The notes under the pieces: generated by a model
What the model saw: the letters and a program-made list of their open reading frames with translations, nothing else
Database searches by the model: none
What the model was told of the DNA's origin: nothing
NCBI GenBank assembly: GCA_021234155.1
Contig: JAJEKV010000001.1
Span: forward strand, 19,301,382 to 19,365,381
DNA: 64,000 nucleotides
DNA from: Isoetes taiwanensis
Taxonomy: Eukaryota > Streptophyta > Lycopodiopsida > Isoetales > Isoetaceae
Direction: 5' to 3'
Translations under genes and position numbers: made by a program
Part shown: in pieces, positions 1 through 11,849 of the stretch
Numbering within the stretch: the first letter of the stretch is position 1
How the letters are laid out: each line of letters begins with the position of its first letter

Positions 1-1308
1 AGTAATGTTAGTAAAATAGAAAATTTATTCATTATGTAGTGGTTTGAAAAAACAAATGGCCTTAAAGCTTGTAGGCATAACTAGAGCTCAAAAGTTTCAA
101 TGCGAGAACGTCACCCACTAGGCATACATGTAATTCAACTTAGTAACGCCAAAATTTGTCTGCAACAACTTTCATAGTATATAAAATATCAACATATCTA
201 TAATAGGCCAGCAAAGTTGACAAAAAAAATGCTGATGGTTTGAAATTCAAACCACCAAAACAAATATCTTAGGTCAAAACTTCATAGTGGAGCTGGCATA
301 ATTTAACCACCAATGAATAAATCGGGTCAATTTTGTAGTGTTACATAAGGAAAAGTTTATCTACGACAACTGGACATGAGCAAAAAATAATTATTGCATG
401 GTTGCTTGGTCTAATTAAATGGATACAAGGAAGATATGCCTACAACAGCCATAAGGAAATGACTGTGGGAAACTATATGGCCATAGACAAATGACTATAG
501 GGATATGATTGTAAGGAAAATCCTCAAATATACTTGGACGTAATCTCAAACTATATTTCTTATAGAATAAGACAGAAGTGCTCTGGGATGATCAAGTTTG
601 AAAATAAGGATGACGTGAATCGTGATCTATCTAATTTAATATGTGCATGGCATATAAGATTAATGGGCTTAAGGCCTGATATAAAGGTGGAAATCGTATG
701 TCCATAAATGATACAATCACAGAATTCAGCCTTGCATAAGGCTCACAAACTTCATATCTTGAATGCGACACCAATTGTCGACATCAAATATATCCAAAAA
801 GATGTGACATGATTAACTGCACTACGAGGCAATTTCTTTTTGCCAAAACTTACCTCCTAAAATTATGGAGACCAAATGCGGTCCTGTTTGCAAGTATATG
901 ACGAGGATATCAGAGAACTGTACTTAGACTAATAGCCAGATGCACAAAGACAAATGATAGTTTGGTAAATGTCAGGGGAGTGTCAGGTATCAGATATGGA
1001 TAAGAGCTGGTTTCCATGCAGCCAAAGAACACCTCGATTTTCAAGTGAAGAAGGTGTTAAAAAGGTAAAAGTATCTTGCACCTATATATCTACCATAATC
1101 TTAAGATAAGATGTCTCATTCAATTCGTGATAGTAGTGTCTAATAGAACGTGCATTGATTCGAAAAAACAAATGCTCTTGAAGCTTGTACACATAACTAA
1201 GGCCCAAAGGTTTCGATGTGAGGATAGCACCCACTAGGATAGCACCCACTAGGCATAAATCTAACTGTCTACACGTTAATAATGCTAGGAACAACTTTCA
1301 TGGTATTA

Positions 1309-1703
1309 GGGCCTTTTCACACGACTGTCTTATTTAGAAGTGTTCAATAAGAGGATGCCACTTAAGGGGAAGTGGTTGAAGTTGTTTTCACACTATTAGA
1401 AATAAGACATGTCTTATTTAGGTACGGGTAGGTTTGGATAGATTTGGTAAGTGAAATGGAGTCTTATTTTATACTGGTGGACTTCTCCCGCCATAAAATA
1501 AGACACCATTTATTGACCAATCATATTCAAAATAAGAGGTGGTCTTACGATGGTTTTCACACTAGTGTTTGTTAGTGTCCGATTTGTATAAGACACCCTG
1601 TAGTGTGAAAACAACTTATATTCGTGTGTCTTATTTTTTGCTTTGGAGTCATAAATGATGGCTTATATGAAATGGGACAGCAAAGCATCATGTGAAAAGG
1701 CCC
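1309..1703. mobile_element. Harbinger/Tourist-like MITE
   Basis: The 395-bp segment has terminal inverted repeats GGGCCTTTTCACAC at both ends and is flanked by the 3-bp direct repeat TTA (1306-1308 and 1704-1706). That target-site size and a GGGCC-type terminus are usual for PIF/Harbinger MITEs. The paralogous stretch near 170-185 of the neighbouring duplicate lacks the insertion and acts as an empty site. Inside, motifs of the type ATAAGACA occur in both orientations, so the interior is also partly self-complementary. No ORF for a transposase is present, so it is non-autonomous. Confidence 0.8.
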
Positions 1704-1985
1704 TTATTATATTCAACATATCCACAATGAGCCACAAAATTGACAAACAATGTTGATGGTTTGAAATTCAAACCACCAACAAATATCTTAGGCCAAAACT
1801 TCAATGGAATGGCATGTATTTTCAACCACCAATGAACAACTCAGGTCAGACTTTGTAATGTTATACGAAAAATGATTATTGCATGGTTGGTTGGTCAAGT
1901 TGAATTGGATGCAAGGAAGTTGCGCCGACAACACTTTCTAAACTTGCCATAAAGAAATGACTATGGGAAATTATATGAGTTATAA

Positions 1986-2011
1986 GAATAGAATAGAATA
2001 GAATAGAATAG
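1986..2011. repeat. (GAATA)n microsatellite
   Basis: Five tandem copies of a GAATA unit lie inside the second copy of the duplication. It is a simple repeat with no evident function. Confidence 0.8.
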
Positions 2012-2674
2012 ATATTTTAACATCCATGAAGACAAAGAGGTCATGGGGCCATACAATCCTCAAATATACTTCAGAAAAATGGCTGCAAGGATATGAAAAT
2101 CCTCAAATATACTCCAGGAATCTCTAGCTAGGTAAGATTGGATAGATAGATCCATAGATAGCATCCTATAGGGGACGGAAGTGCTGGAGTGCTCAATTTT
2201 GAAGATAAGGATGAGGTGATCATCCATTTGTGAAAATGACACTAAAGCGTGCATGGCACATAAAAGGGCGAAAATCAATGGGCTTAAGGCCTGACATAAA
2301 GGTGAAAACAATGGTTTCAAAAATGATAAATCACAAAATTTTGCATAGCATGAAGCACAAAACTCCGTATCTTGAATGTGACAATACATCCAAGAAGATG
2401 TGACATGATTAGCTGGACTACAAGACAACTTTTTGTCAAAGCTTACCTTAGAAGATAGATCTGACGCCAGTAGTAAATGTGGTTACCAATATCCATTCCA
2501 AAAAAGATGTGACATGTTAGTGCAATACTGCATTCATAGCCATAAAAACACAATTTCTCTTGCCAATACATGCATAATGACCCACTTGGAGACAACACCA
2601 TTTAATATTATGATATTTATAACAAGTGGATACACAGGAGCTTCCTTTTGGATTTAGATAAATATTCCTAAGCA

Positions 2675-3586
2675 TTATAATTGCACCAATGAACTATTCA
2701 GCAAATGACCATTAGTCATGGAATTCCTCTTCATAATCCCTGCACATAAATGATGAAGTCTTCCTGAGTGCAATCTACAATTATCCAGAAAACTCTGGCT
2801 GGTCTCTTCACTTATCCAGGATTTTGATCCGTAAGCCAATGTTTGCTTTGAATCTACCAAAAAATGTTCATGGTTAGGGTCTGAATCTCTGCTACACTCC
2901 CTGTTGCACTGGAATGTATATCCTCCTAAGATGCATAAAAGGTTCCCTGTAATTGCACCAATGCAGTTTGAAAGGGGATTGGCCAGGTCTGGCAGAATAT
3001 CCCATCTATCTTTTTTAAAGTCATAAGCCTCTACAGAAGCCAATGCCAGACATTCTTCCCCTTGACCTCCAGCAACATAGATTCTGTCGCCTATCATCAT
3101 GCAAGCAAATCCAATTCGCGCAGTCTTCATACTGGAACATTTATCCCATTTTTTGAAACTTGCAGACAGATCTATCTTATATACATCATTTAAGAATCTG
3201 CCTGACCTAGGATTCAATCCTCCCAAAACATAAACAGTGTTATTATGAAATGCAAAACGGTTACTCTGAGGAAATCCTGAATCTAGACCTGGAACTGGGG
3301 GCAATGGCTCCCAGGAACTCGTTTTAGGGTTAAAAAGTGATAAACTAAAGGTAGATTTTGGGGCTGGAGATACCCTGAGATTGAGATTGAAAGCAGAGTC
3401 TTGTACTTGGCTATGGCGACATGAGAGGTCCCGGAAAGCGGCTCGCCAAGCCTTACTTACCACTGCGGATGATTGAATATCAAACCATGAAATGGAAGGA
3501 AGAATCTCAGTTAGGGCGAGCTCCGGCGGAAGCCCTGGGATAATGGAATCTGAAGAAAGGTCCGAAATTGCAACAGGGTCTTCCAT
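2675..3586 (-). CDS. F-box/kelch-repeat protein
   Basis: An intact ORF of 303 residues. An F-box-like segment lies at about residues 17-57 (LPPELALTEILPSISWFDIQ then VVSKAWRAAFRD), the part that would bind SKP1 in an SCF ubiquitin ligase. Kelch repeats follow, each with the paired-glycine signature: VYVLGG near residue 117, IYVAGG near 167 and LLCILGG near 215. Such proteins choose substrates for ubiquitination through the kelch propeller. It is shorter than many plant family members (about 350-450 residues) and the last 80 residues do not look kelch-like, so the propeller may be incomplete or a further 3' exon may be missed. The start is supported by a pyrimidine-rich leader just upstream (3,590-3,660). 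The substrate cannot be inferred. Confidence 0.85.
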   Translation of the reverse strand: MEDPVAISDLSSDSIIPGLPPELALTEILPSISWFDIQSSAVVSKAWRAAFRDLSCRHSQVQDSAFNLNLRVSPAPKSTFSLSLFNPKTSSWEPLPPVPGLDSGFPQSNRFAFHNNTVYVLGGLNPRSGRFLNDVYKIDLSASFKKWDKCSSMKTARIGFACMMIGDRIYVAGGQGEECLALASVEAYDFKKDRWDILPDLANPLSNCIGAITGNLLCILGGYTFQCNRECSRDSDPNHEHFLVDSKQTLAYGSKSWISEETSQSFLDNCRLHSGRLHHLCAGIMKRNSMTNGHLLNSSLVQL

Positions 3587-3665
3587 ATCTAAGAAGAAGA
3601 AAAGAAGAGAGAGAGAAAAAGAACCTTGAACTCAACTGCGAAAACTGAGAAGAAGAAACCGCTTA
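3587..3665 (-). promoter_or_regulatory. Pyrimidine-rich 5' leader of the F-box/kelch gene
   Basis: On the minus strand the stretch just before the ATG is a run of C and T (TTTTTCTCTCTCTC with TTCTTCTTCT), typical of plant 5' untranslated leaders. No convincing TATA element is placed at a normal distance, so the transcription start is not assigned. Confidence 0.4.
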
Positions 3666-3974
3666 TATGAGCGGATTATCTGTGCCTTTTGTCTGCCGGC
3701 CGAGTTCGATTCGATCCATCTTGGCGGCTGTCAGAAAAACGGAGTAAGAGTATTTTCTTACTACAAATTTTGATCCAATACGACCGTAACATTTGTTGGT
3801 CCACCAAGGGACATAAATAATATCTATCTTATCCGCTAAGTAGAATAGTAGGGAGATGATCTTGTCGGCGCAATTCCAACGGTGGTGATTCCATCCCGTA
3901 GAATAACCACTGGAACAACAAGGCACCAATAATGTTATAATTATTTCGTTTGGTATTTGGGGAGGGTATTTCAC

Positions 3975-6600
3975 GCATGTTGCCTAGATTTGGTGGTGTA
4001 TTGTATGCAAAATCATAGTTGAAGTGATGTGGTTCTATGCATGGTACAAGAATGGAAGGATAAGGATGGACACCTCTTTCTTCTTTCGGCAGGGATCCGG
4101 GTGGGGCGGCCTTCCAGGCAAAGTTTCCAGCTGAAGCTGCTTCACTTCTTGAAATTAGAGGCCGGGCTGAGGAGTATTAGATCAGATAGGGCTGCTTGTT
4201 GGTGATAATACGGGGATGTGATCGCTGTTGGCAAGGCAAGGCAGTCTGGCAAGGCAAGGCCGGCAGCCTGGTTTGTAAAGAGGAGAGGTGGACTGTGAAT
4301 CGGCCTGGGCGGGCAGGCAAGCCGATTCACACTTCAAAAAAAAAAAACTACTGGGAAAGGCCATGAACAACTATGTTACTAACCATAGTGGGAGCCTACT
4401 AGTAGGGCCAACAAACATAAATACCATCACAGAACTCCAAGGGGCACATCTCACTAGGACCAACCAACCAACACAAACGAGAAACAGACTATCAAACTGA
4501 GAATGCAAACTTGAAATGCCACATTAATACCAACCCAAGCAACCTTTAGGCATCATCTAGAATATGCAAAACTGGCAAAATGAATGAAAGAACGAAGCTA
4601 TAATCTCCACAAAAACACAATTCACACCATTTCAAATGAATTGATGACAGTTCTTAAAAAACAAATAGCTAAACACAAGCAAATAACCCAAACCTCCCAA
4701 AATCAAGTGCAAATGCTAAAGGCATTGAGCAACACCAAAAAACCCATACAACTTTCTGTGAGATTATCCAACCTCTATCCTTGCCAATAGAGACAAAGAC
4801 CACAAATGAAAGGCATGAAGGGATGCTACCTGAATTGTAAGATCAAAAGAGACATTTAACCTAATCGGTGCTTATGAAAGGACATGAAAAAGTTTCGACA
4901 AATGGAACGGGGATACTATCGACTACCTAGAGAGCACCAAATGATATAACAGACAACTTCGAGAGCAAGAAACAATGACAATTTTGAAAATGGATGCAAA
5001 GCATAGGAAGGCCAAACTAAAAGATTGCAAAGTCAAATATACAAAATGTCAAACGTCCAATGAAAGTTATCGTCAAGCACATGGCATCTCTTATGATAAC
5101 ATTGACCCAAGAAACTTCCAAAAATAATTCAAAGCCATCCAAGCCAAAAAAACAATAATTCAGGTAACAAGCTTAAGGAATAAGTAGGTAAGATGGAACA
5201 AATACCGTAAAAATACACTAACCGAGCTTGAGATTAAAGCATAGTTGAGAAGCAACAAACCAAACTCAAACCCATGTCCACAACAAGAAGATTAGAACTT
5301 GCTGATATCATTTGCTCAAGTTATTAGATTACTAATCAAAATCAAGGGATAATAAACCAACGAAGAAAGGAACAAATGCAAACGATTTAGAATGTAGGGC
5401 AAAATACAACAAGACACTCATAATAAACAAACTACAGATGGGCTAAAAATTAGAACACTACCTAATCTTTGCAAAAATGATTAGAACCAAGCACTATGTT
5501 GCAAGTACTTGATGGGACCAAAACTGCAAGCTTACATGTCAACAACAAAATTAAAGAGAACTTTAAATCCAATTGAAATGTCAAGGCCTTGAGAACACAA
5601 ACAATGGCAGGTAAGGTTACTATCCAAGGGAAATGCAAGGTTGTGCTTCGATAGTACCATCAGCCAACGCAAATGATACTAGGAAATATTGTGCTGATTC
5701 TTGCAGTAGACACATGAGGGTTAAATGGGAGTATACATGAATGTTAAAATGGGAATAAATAATACAAATGAATCCAAGAATCAAACTGGTCAAGAGGATC
5801 AAGAGGGTTTATCAAGAATGATGAACAAGCTGACGCGGGCTAAAATACTTTGTGCGCTGAAGAGCTGACAAAAATATGCACATGCAACTCAAGTATAAGA
5901 AAGACAAGATAAGATAAGATAAGATAAGAATTTTTACGTCCACGGGAACCCAACGGGTTATGGGACGGCACATGCAAGGGCAATAGCCCATCTAAAACCC
6001 GGGCAAGGCAATGACTGTGTATTTGTTTCAAGTACTAGGTCTGATTTCACAAACTACAACTTTTACTTAAGTGAACATGAGTTGTCCACACAAAGAGAAC
6101 ATTCTGGTACAAATATATGATATATGCAGTGGGGAGCCTTGGTGTTCAATACACTGCATTGAGCAAACTGCTTATACCTAGTTTCATAGAATGGAATGTT
6201 GCCATTTCCGATTCACACCTAAAAAAGCCTCAACACAAGAGCCATGCTGCAAAACCATCTACCTAAACAAGCCTGCAATAGTCTAGATGAAATGCCAAGC
6301 ATATACTACTAGAATAAAGGGGAGTAAAACTCTGAATTTGCGAACATGTGCAATATCAAAGTACTGCATATACAACTTGATTACAATCAAAGGAAAGCTT
6401 AAAAAGATGATTAAGACATTAAGACGATTATCTAAAGAGAAGGACCACGCAGACATAGGAAAATCATGTAGGAAAAACTAGCAACTTTAAAAAACTGGGG
6501 AAGTTAAAATGAAAACTATATAATGCAAATATAAGAACACATGAGCAAAACTTAGAGTCCAGAACAAGTCCAAGGACAATGAAGCAAATCAGGTTGTGCC
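3975..6600. other. Non-coding stretch without recognised genes
   Basis: A-rich and AT-rich DNA. It holds a GGCAAGGCAAGGC-type repeat at about 4,230-4,262 followed by a run of A at about 4,337, an AAGAT microsatellite at about 5,907-5,935 and a TTCC repeat near 6,618. The short ORFs have no recognisable domain. I see no gene here. Confidence 0.5.
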
Positions 6601-6662
6601 GACGTTAAAAATTTTTCCTTCCTTCCTTCCTTGTCAAAAATACATTAAGAAAGATAAGGAAA

Positions 6663-7085
6663 GTGAGGATTTTGAGTCAATTCAAGATTAGTGTGGATTT
6701 TCTAACATTGATCAAAATTGCTCCATCTTGTAGAAAACAAATGTTGAATCTAACCAAGGAGGATGAAGTAGCTCTCACAAATCATATTGAGGAGCATGTT
6801 TTGACCCAAGAGGAGTATGATCCAAGTGCTTTTACATGTGTGGCAAGGATTGGTAAGAAAGTCTTGACCAAAGCGTTGCTTGATGGAGGATCACCACTTA
6901 ATGTGATGCCTCATCACATTATGAGATTATGTGTTTTGGAGATTGACAAGAAAGCTCCAATGGTACTAAAATCCTTCTCTAATACTAAAATCAACCCTAT
7001 AGGCATTGTGAGTAATGTTCCAATTGATATTGAAGGCATTATAGTGGCTGCTAACTTTGTTGTGATGGCAGTTTCATCTTTTTAA
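6663..7085 (+). pseudogene. Ty3-type retrotransposon protease fragment
   Basis: A 140-residue ORF resembles the gag-proximal aspartic protease region of plant Ty3/gypsy elements. The catalytic-type loop reads ALLDGGSPLNVMP, a DGG variant of the usual D-S/T-G, followed by the helix HHIMRLC and a flap-like region. No gag zinc knuckle, reverse transcriptase or LTR is found beside it. Its downstream edge meets the LINE remnant at about 7,085, so it is a truncated relic and not a functional gene. Confidence 0.65.
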
Positions 7086-8430
7086 GGGTCTCAAAGATTT
7101 CAGGAAGGTTAGGAACCTCAGTCCACTCATCTTCTATACTTTCATTAGGGGGGCCAACCAAATCAAATACTTCCTAAATCATACTATCATCTGCATTGGA
7201 ATTCTGGAAAAGCTCAGTATAAAACTTTTGAAAGGTCGAGGCAATGCTCCTCTCATCTGTGCAAATGGAGCCCTGATTTGATTCCAGCTGAGTAATCGAG
7301 TTATTGACCAATATGTTTCTGGCAACTCTAAAGAATAATTTGGAACTCTCGTGGTCCAGCTGGTTATACATTTTAATCTTACTCCTAAATGCCATACCTT
7401 TAATTGGATACTCTTCAAGGGTCTTAATCTGGACTTCGAACTGCTCTTCTTTCAGCTGAAAGATATCATCTCTGGGATTACTTTCAAGAAGAACTTTAAT
7501 GTCCTTAATTTGTTCTAGGAGACTCATTTTAGCAGCTTTCCTATCTTGTGCAAGCTTCTTTTCCCATTGTTTCACCCAGTCCTTAACGTTTTTCATCTTT
7601 TCATTAAAATTCCTCATGGATTGGTGCTGGCCAATTTTGGACAAGGAAATATAGAAGGACGTAAAATCTTGGCAGAAAGCCTTCATCTGGAGGAAAGAGG
7701 TATTAAATTTAAAGGGGTTGTTCTTCCCACTAGGTCCAGACCTCAATTCCTTAGTATCAAGGAAGTGAGGCTGATGGTATGAGATAGTACTGGCAATGTC
7801 ACCAGTAACAATACAATTATCCAACCAACCAGCAGAATTGTGGATATAAAACCTATCCAATACAGAAAGTTCTTTGGTCCCTTTTTTTATTACTCCAAGA
7901 GAATTTAGTGTTTGAAGAAGGAACATAAACCAAATCCAGATTATCCAGCCAGTCCTCCCAAGTGTACCTTTCATTCTTAGACATGTTAATCTTATTGCCC
8001 AATTTCATATCACAATGAGGAGTATTGTTGAAGTCTCCACTAACAATCCAAGTATCAACTAACCCATCCAAGTATCAATTTCAAACCACATAGGCTCCTT
8101 CTCATGGATGTTAGTAGAAGCATAAATTTTGATGAAGGCCACCTGACACCCTTTGATAATCAAAGTAACACACATCCATCTATTGGATGGGCTAATGTAG
8201 GTATTAACCAACTGTTGGTTATACCAGAAGGTGGCAAGACCACCTTTAGTACCATCTGCAGGAATATAGCAGGAAGCCATACTAGGCCTAATCCATTCAC
8301 CCAGATTAGCAGTGTCAAATTTTGGAAGTCTGTGCTCCTGGATCATAATAATGTCGGCCTTCATTCTCTAACTGAGGCAATAAACCTTCTTCTCTTGGTA
8401 GGCCCCTTAATGCCCCTCAAGTACTAGGCC
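7083..8430 (-). pseudogene. LINE endonuclease region, frameshifted
   Basis: Three consecutive minus-strand reading frames together give the start of a LINE ORF2. First comes an apurinic-type endonuclease opening (ADIIMIQEHRLPKFD near 8,360, after an NLRGIKGPTKRR-like lead). Then come GGLATFWYN and WIVSGDFNNTPH, then LDRFYIHNSAGWLD. The linker to reverse transcriptase follows (FQKFYTELFQNSNADD near 7,200). The frames change near 8,060 and 7,860, and a stop occurs near 7,174 although similarity seems to run on to about 7,083. The reverse transcriptase is absent here, so the copy is truncated and dead. Confidence 0.8.
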
Positions 8431-8439
8431 AAAATCCTC

Positions 8440-8640
8440 ATTAAAAAAGGGGGTCTTCGAATATGCTGTCCCGGGGGTTTCACCTAGGCATATGGGGATA
8501 CCTCATGTGCGTGCAAGGGGTCACCAGAAAACCCCTTGTATACGACTTTTGGAGGTCAAAAACCCCTACATACGTAAATAGGAAAACCCAGTTTCCCTCC
8601 TCCCTACCGTAGATATACGCCCGGACTATGTTACGTTTTA
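8440..8640. mobile_element. MITE-like element related to the hAT-type MITE at 23.6 kb
   Basis: This G/C-tract-rich segment contains CCCGGGGGTTTCACC, then an ATGTGCGTGCAAGGGGT stretch and ACCCCTTGTATACG. The same order of motifs appears at 23,625-23,871 and, inverted, around 28,390-28,600. I could not fix its ends or a target duplication here. The family assignment rests on the better-bounded copy. Confidence 0.4.
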
Positions 8641-8782
8641 TATACCCCTACCCGATCTTGTATTTGAGTTTGTCTACTTATCATGTATATTTAGATACCA
8701 TTTTAAATCTATATTTCAGAACCTTTGGTATTTCCAACGGACTCCATTCTTGTCTCAAAATTAACTAAACTCCTTTATATAT

Positions 8783-8812
8783 TACTAGAAAAAGTGCCCA
8801 GCGTTGCTGGGC
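8783..8812 (+). other. ACTAG stem-loop motif, possible left end of a captured-gene element
   Basis: ACTAG is followed after 7 bases by a perfect 7-bp stem with a 3-base loop, GCCCAGCGTTGCTGGGC (8,796-8,812). The same arrangement opens both insertions inside the copia element (33,368 and 46,720), where it coincides with the insertion point. It therefore probably marks the left end of a related element here, whose interior would hold the Lon and processing-peptidase fragments. No matching right end was found. Confidence 0.45.
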
Positions 8813-9006
8813 TTTTTGTCGAGCATAAGCTCAAAAATTAATAAAATGTGAATATATTTTACAAAAACCAAGTTTTGACAATGCCGAGTAAGAGAGGTGT
8901 GTTATTTAGAATGTTGCGCTAGAGTTGAGAAGATGTAGTGACCATTTTTAATGGTGGTGTTTGAGAGCAATGTTGCATGTCCCTTCATAGAAGACTTTTT
9001 TTTTTG

Positions 9007-9054
9007 GTGGGGGCGGGGGGGGAGGGGGTGGGGTTGTGTTGTGTGTGTGTGTTT
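9007..9054 (+). repeat. G-rich tract followed by (TG)n
   Basis: Runs of G separated by single bases (GGTGGGGGCGGGGGGGGAGG) lead into GTGTGTGTGTG. The tract could form a G-quadruplex, but nothing ties it to a gene. Confidence 0.6.
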
Positions 9055-9451
9055 AACATAAGCATTTATGTCAACTCTAATATGTTTGTTACTTGTGGAT
9101 GTATATGAAAGGTTATATGTGGCGCAATAAATACAAAAGCAATTGTCACCACCATACCTTTAAAATGCAAATTGCAAAATTGCTTAAATCATGTTATAGA
9201 AAAAGCCCATATAAGGGGAACATCAAAACTCCACCTTATCAACGAAATAGTAGCAACAATTTTATCAGCAATTGTAGAATAGAATGAGACAAATCTTATA
9301 TTTGGCCAAAGCATAAGTCATTTCTTTTTCAAAACACACCAAGGATTATTGGATTTCACTGTCAATGATGAAAGATAAGGCGCTACTTATACAAAGGCAG
9401 TTTTATACATTGCCCATGTCCTATTGAGCTGCACACAAGCAGGAAAGTTTC

Positions 9452-10076
9452 CTACATGGCTTCGAAAGTTTGACCAATTCTGGTGGGAGCCACCCTATCA
9501 CAAGTTTCTGTCCTGATAGCACCTAAAGTGAACCGTTGCAGATCAAAAACTGGATTAGACTCCCAAATTATTCTATAAATGTGAAAGGAATAAATACTAT
9601 AATGCATAATGACCTCTTGAGTCTTCTCTTTTGAATCAAGTTCTATATTTCCAGAAGATATTGCCTCTTCATTTTTCTCTTGTTTGTTCAAAGATTCAGT
9701 CTCAGGAGTTTCATCAGGCTGTTCAACAGCAACCCAGTCATCAGCCAAACTCCCAGGGCTTTCACCATCCCAAGTTTCTTCTTTTTCACATGTTTGGGTG
9801 ATAGAAGTTGAAGATTCTCCTGATGTTTCTGATCCTCCCTAATGTCCAATTCTTTTACTTTCTCACTATCAGAAGAGTCCATCTCCATGCGAACAAGCTT
9901 TAAGCAACCTAGTATTCATGTATAACAGGCATCAGAATAAAAAACCTTAAGCTTAAAAGAAGCAAATACCTACTTTTCTGTATATCTTCTCTATGTGCTT
10001 TTGAAAACTACGGACGTCTGCTTCACGACAATAGGTCTCAATTAACGTATGGAGGGCTCCATCCGTCAATTCCACC
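9452..10076 (-). pseudogene. LON-type protease pseudogene, downstream exons
   Basis: Read on the minus strand, an exon at 10,076-9,970 encodes [19 protein letters not shown], the alpha-subdomain of the Lon AAA+ module. A GT donor follows. After an acceptor near 9,905 the reading resumes as LKLVRMEMDSSDSEKV and continues in an acidic linker toward the protease domain, ending near NPVFDLQRF. Lon is a mitochondrial or peroxisomal ATP-dependent protease. One-base losses at the second exon start and again near 9,740 break the frame, and the Ser-Lys protease domain is missing. Exon-intron structure is kept, so this is a genomic fragment and not a processed copy. Confidence 0.7.
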
Positions 10077-11101
10077 TAGTTATCATGGGCACGAGGAAGG
10101 TATTCAGGAAATATACACAACAAAAAAAGTGCTCAAATCCCCTAGAAAATCCCCCGTTGAGGAACCGGGGGACTCGAGAGCAATGGGTTGTTTTCTTTGC
10201 AATGGGGAATTTTTAAACAAGAGGGTATATCCCATAGGGGAAGATTAGTAGAAACAAGGGATTCTTGAAGAAAAAGAGTATATCCTAATGGGGGAAATTA
10301 GTAGCTAAGGAGGAAGATTAGTAGAAAGAGGGGATTCTTGAACAAAAAGGGTATACCTTAATGCGGGAAATTACTAGAAACAGGGGATTCCAAATGCACA
10401 TAGGGGTATTTTCAAGAAAAAGGGATTGGGTCAAAAGAGAACTTGCAAATGCATTGAGGTATTTTCAAAAAGAGGAGGACTGGTAAAAAAAAGGGGAATT
10501 ACCAAATAACAGAGGAATTGCAATAGATACCAGGGCATTTTTAAGCAAAATGGGGTTTTTTTTTTTTTTTGGAAAATAGTATTTTCAATTAAAAATAATT
10601 TTATGGTGAGGCGGAAAGAGTATCATCTTGCATACTCTAATTCTATCTAGCTAAGGTGGGGTACCGTCAATGGTGCCGTGTCCTTTTATGGCGTCAAAGA
10701 ATTTTTTCTTTGGTGCTAAGCAGAAAAAGGTTTTAACGGACTCCTGATTGGTGCAGCACGACCTCCACGTTGAAATGCTCTATTCTACCCAACGGCAAAC
10801 CCTAATCAAGAAAATGGCTATAGAAGAGCTGTTAAGGGTTCGGGAAATTCCGAGGAACCATTGTAAGCATCCGTTAAAATATTAAAAAAAACACCTTATT
10901 ATTAAGATAGTCGGATCCCCTTCCTTTTTTATTTTTGGGTTTACGGGGGAGATTTTGTTGGACGGAAAAAGAGCTGGAGCCAGGGGGAAATGACGGAAAT
11001 ATTTATGGTAGGCTAATTTTCGATTTTGCCATTAGGTAAAACGTTTTACGTTTAGGGTTTTTCTTTCTTGATGTTTTGGTGCAACGGCGGCAGCGGCAGA
11101 G

Positions 11102-11329
11102 ATGGAGGAGATCGTCTCTATGATGAAGGGCGGCGCCGGATCTGATGCTGCTGAACTGCTCTTCTTCTATTCTTCCTCTTTTCCTTGTGGCTATGGAGGA
11201 AGAGGCGCGCCCTCCTTCTCTATCTCCATCGGTTTGGCTCAAGCCACGACTCTGCATTGCTCAATCGGACCTATCCAGATCGGCCCCCTTTTCCTGGGAT
11301 GCTGGATCTATCATCCATTTGTGATTTAA
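11102..11329 (+). other. Unrecognised ORF inside the CACTA-like element
   Basis: A 75-residue ORF starts MEEIVSMMKGG and contains a serine- and phenylalanine-rich stretch. I do not recognise a domain and it does not look like the 5' part of pirin. It could be a second captured fragment or chance coding potential in GC-rich DNA. Confidence 0.2.
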
Positions 11330-11849
11330 TCGCCATATCTGGACTTGAGGTTAGGATTTTGGGGAAAATGTCTCGCTTAGGCTGCTGGGTTTCGTGATAT
11401 GACTGATGGAATATTATGCACAGGTATTGGAGCTGCGGTATTGGAGCTGCGGAAAAAGATTAAGTGATCAGTTCTATTTCGATGCAGGGAGATCATTTAC
11501 AGGAGAATGAACTAAGTTGTGTACATTCAATAGGGTTCAAAGTTTAACTTTGTCGTTAGCTGAGCTAACGTTTTAACCGACCATTCAAAAATCTGCTTGG
11601 AGTTCCGAGGGTTCGAGTACATAAACATCTTATCCTTCTGTGGATATCTATGTTTCGTTTTCCTTCTGGACAGCTTTGAGGTATTTGTGTAGCTGTTTTG
11701 CAATTTTCATTATGGCTTATGTCGTTCTTCATTATGGCTTAATCTCTTCTGATCTTTATAGGCCATTTTGTTTGGACACAATAACATGGATTGTCAATTT
11801 AGTTTGGTACTGCTGTGTTGGAGCTGATATTGCATATTTTTTACCACAG

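Larger units (their letters stand above)
1..2460. repeat. Tandem duplication of an about 1.1-kb non-coding unit
   Basis: Positions 1 to about 860 and about 1,130 to 2,460 are imperfect direct copies. Landmarks in the same order in both are the segment at 50-110 matching 1,161-1,220, the motif GATGGTTTGAAATTCAAACC at 233 and 1,752, and the block around 745-850 matching 2,340-2,440. Copy 1 is cut by the window edge. Copy 2 is longer because a 395-bp MITE sits in it. I see no coding potential in either copy; the short ORFs here have no recognisable features. Confidence 0.75.

Noticed and set aside
4142-4370. Two overlapping minus-strand ORFs of 62 residues
   Set aside because: Derived from a GGCAAGGC-type simple repeat next to an A-run; no protein-like features.
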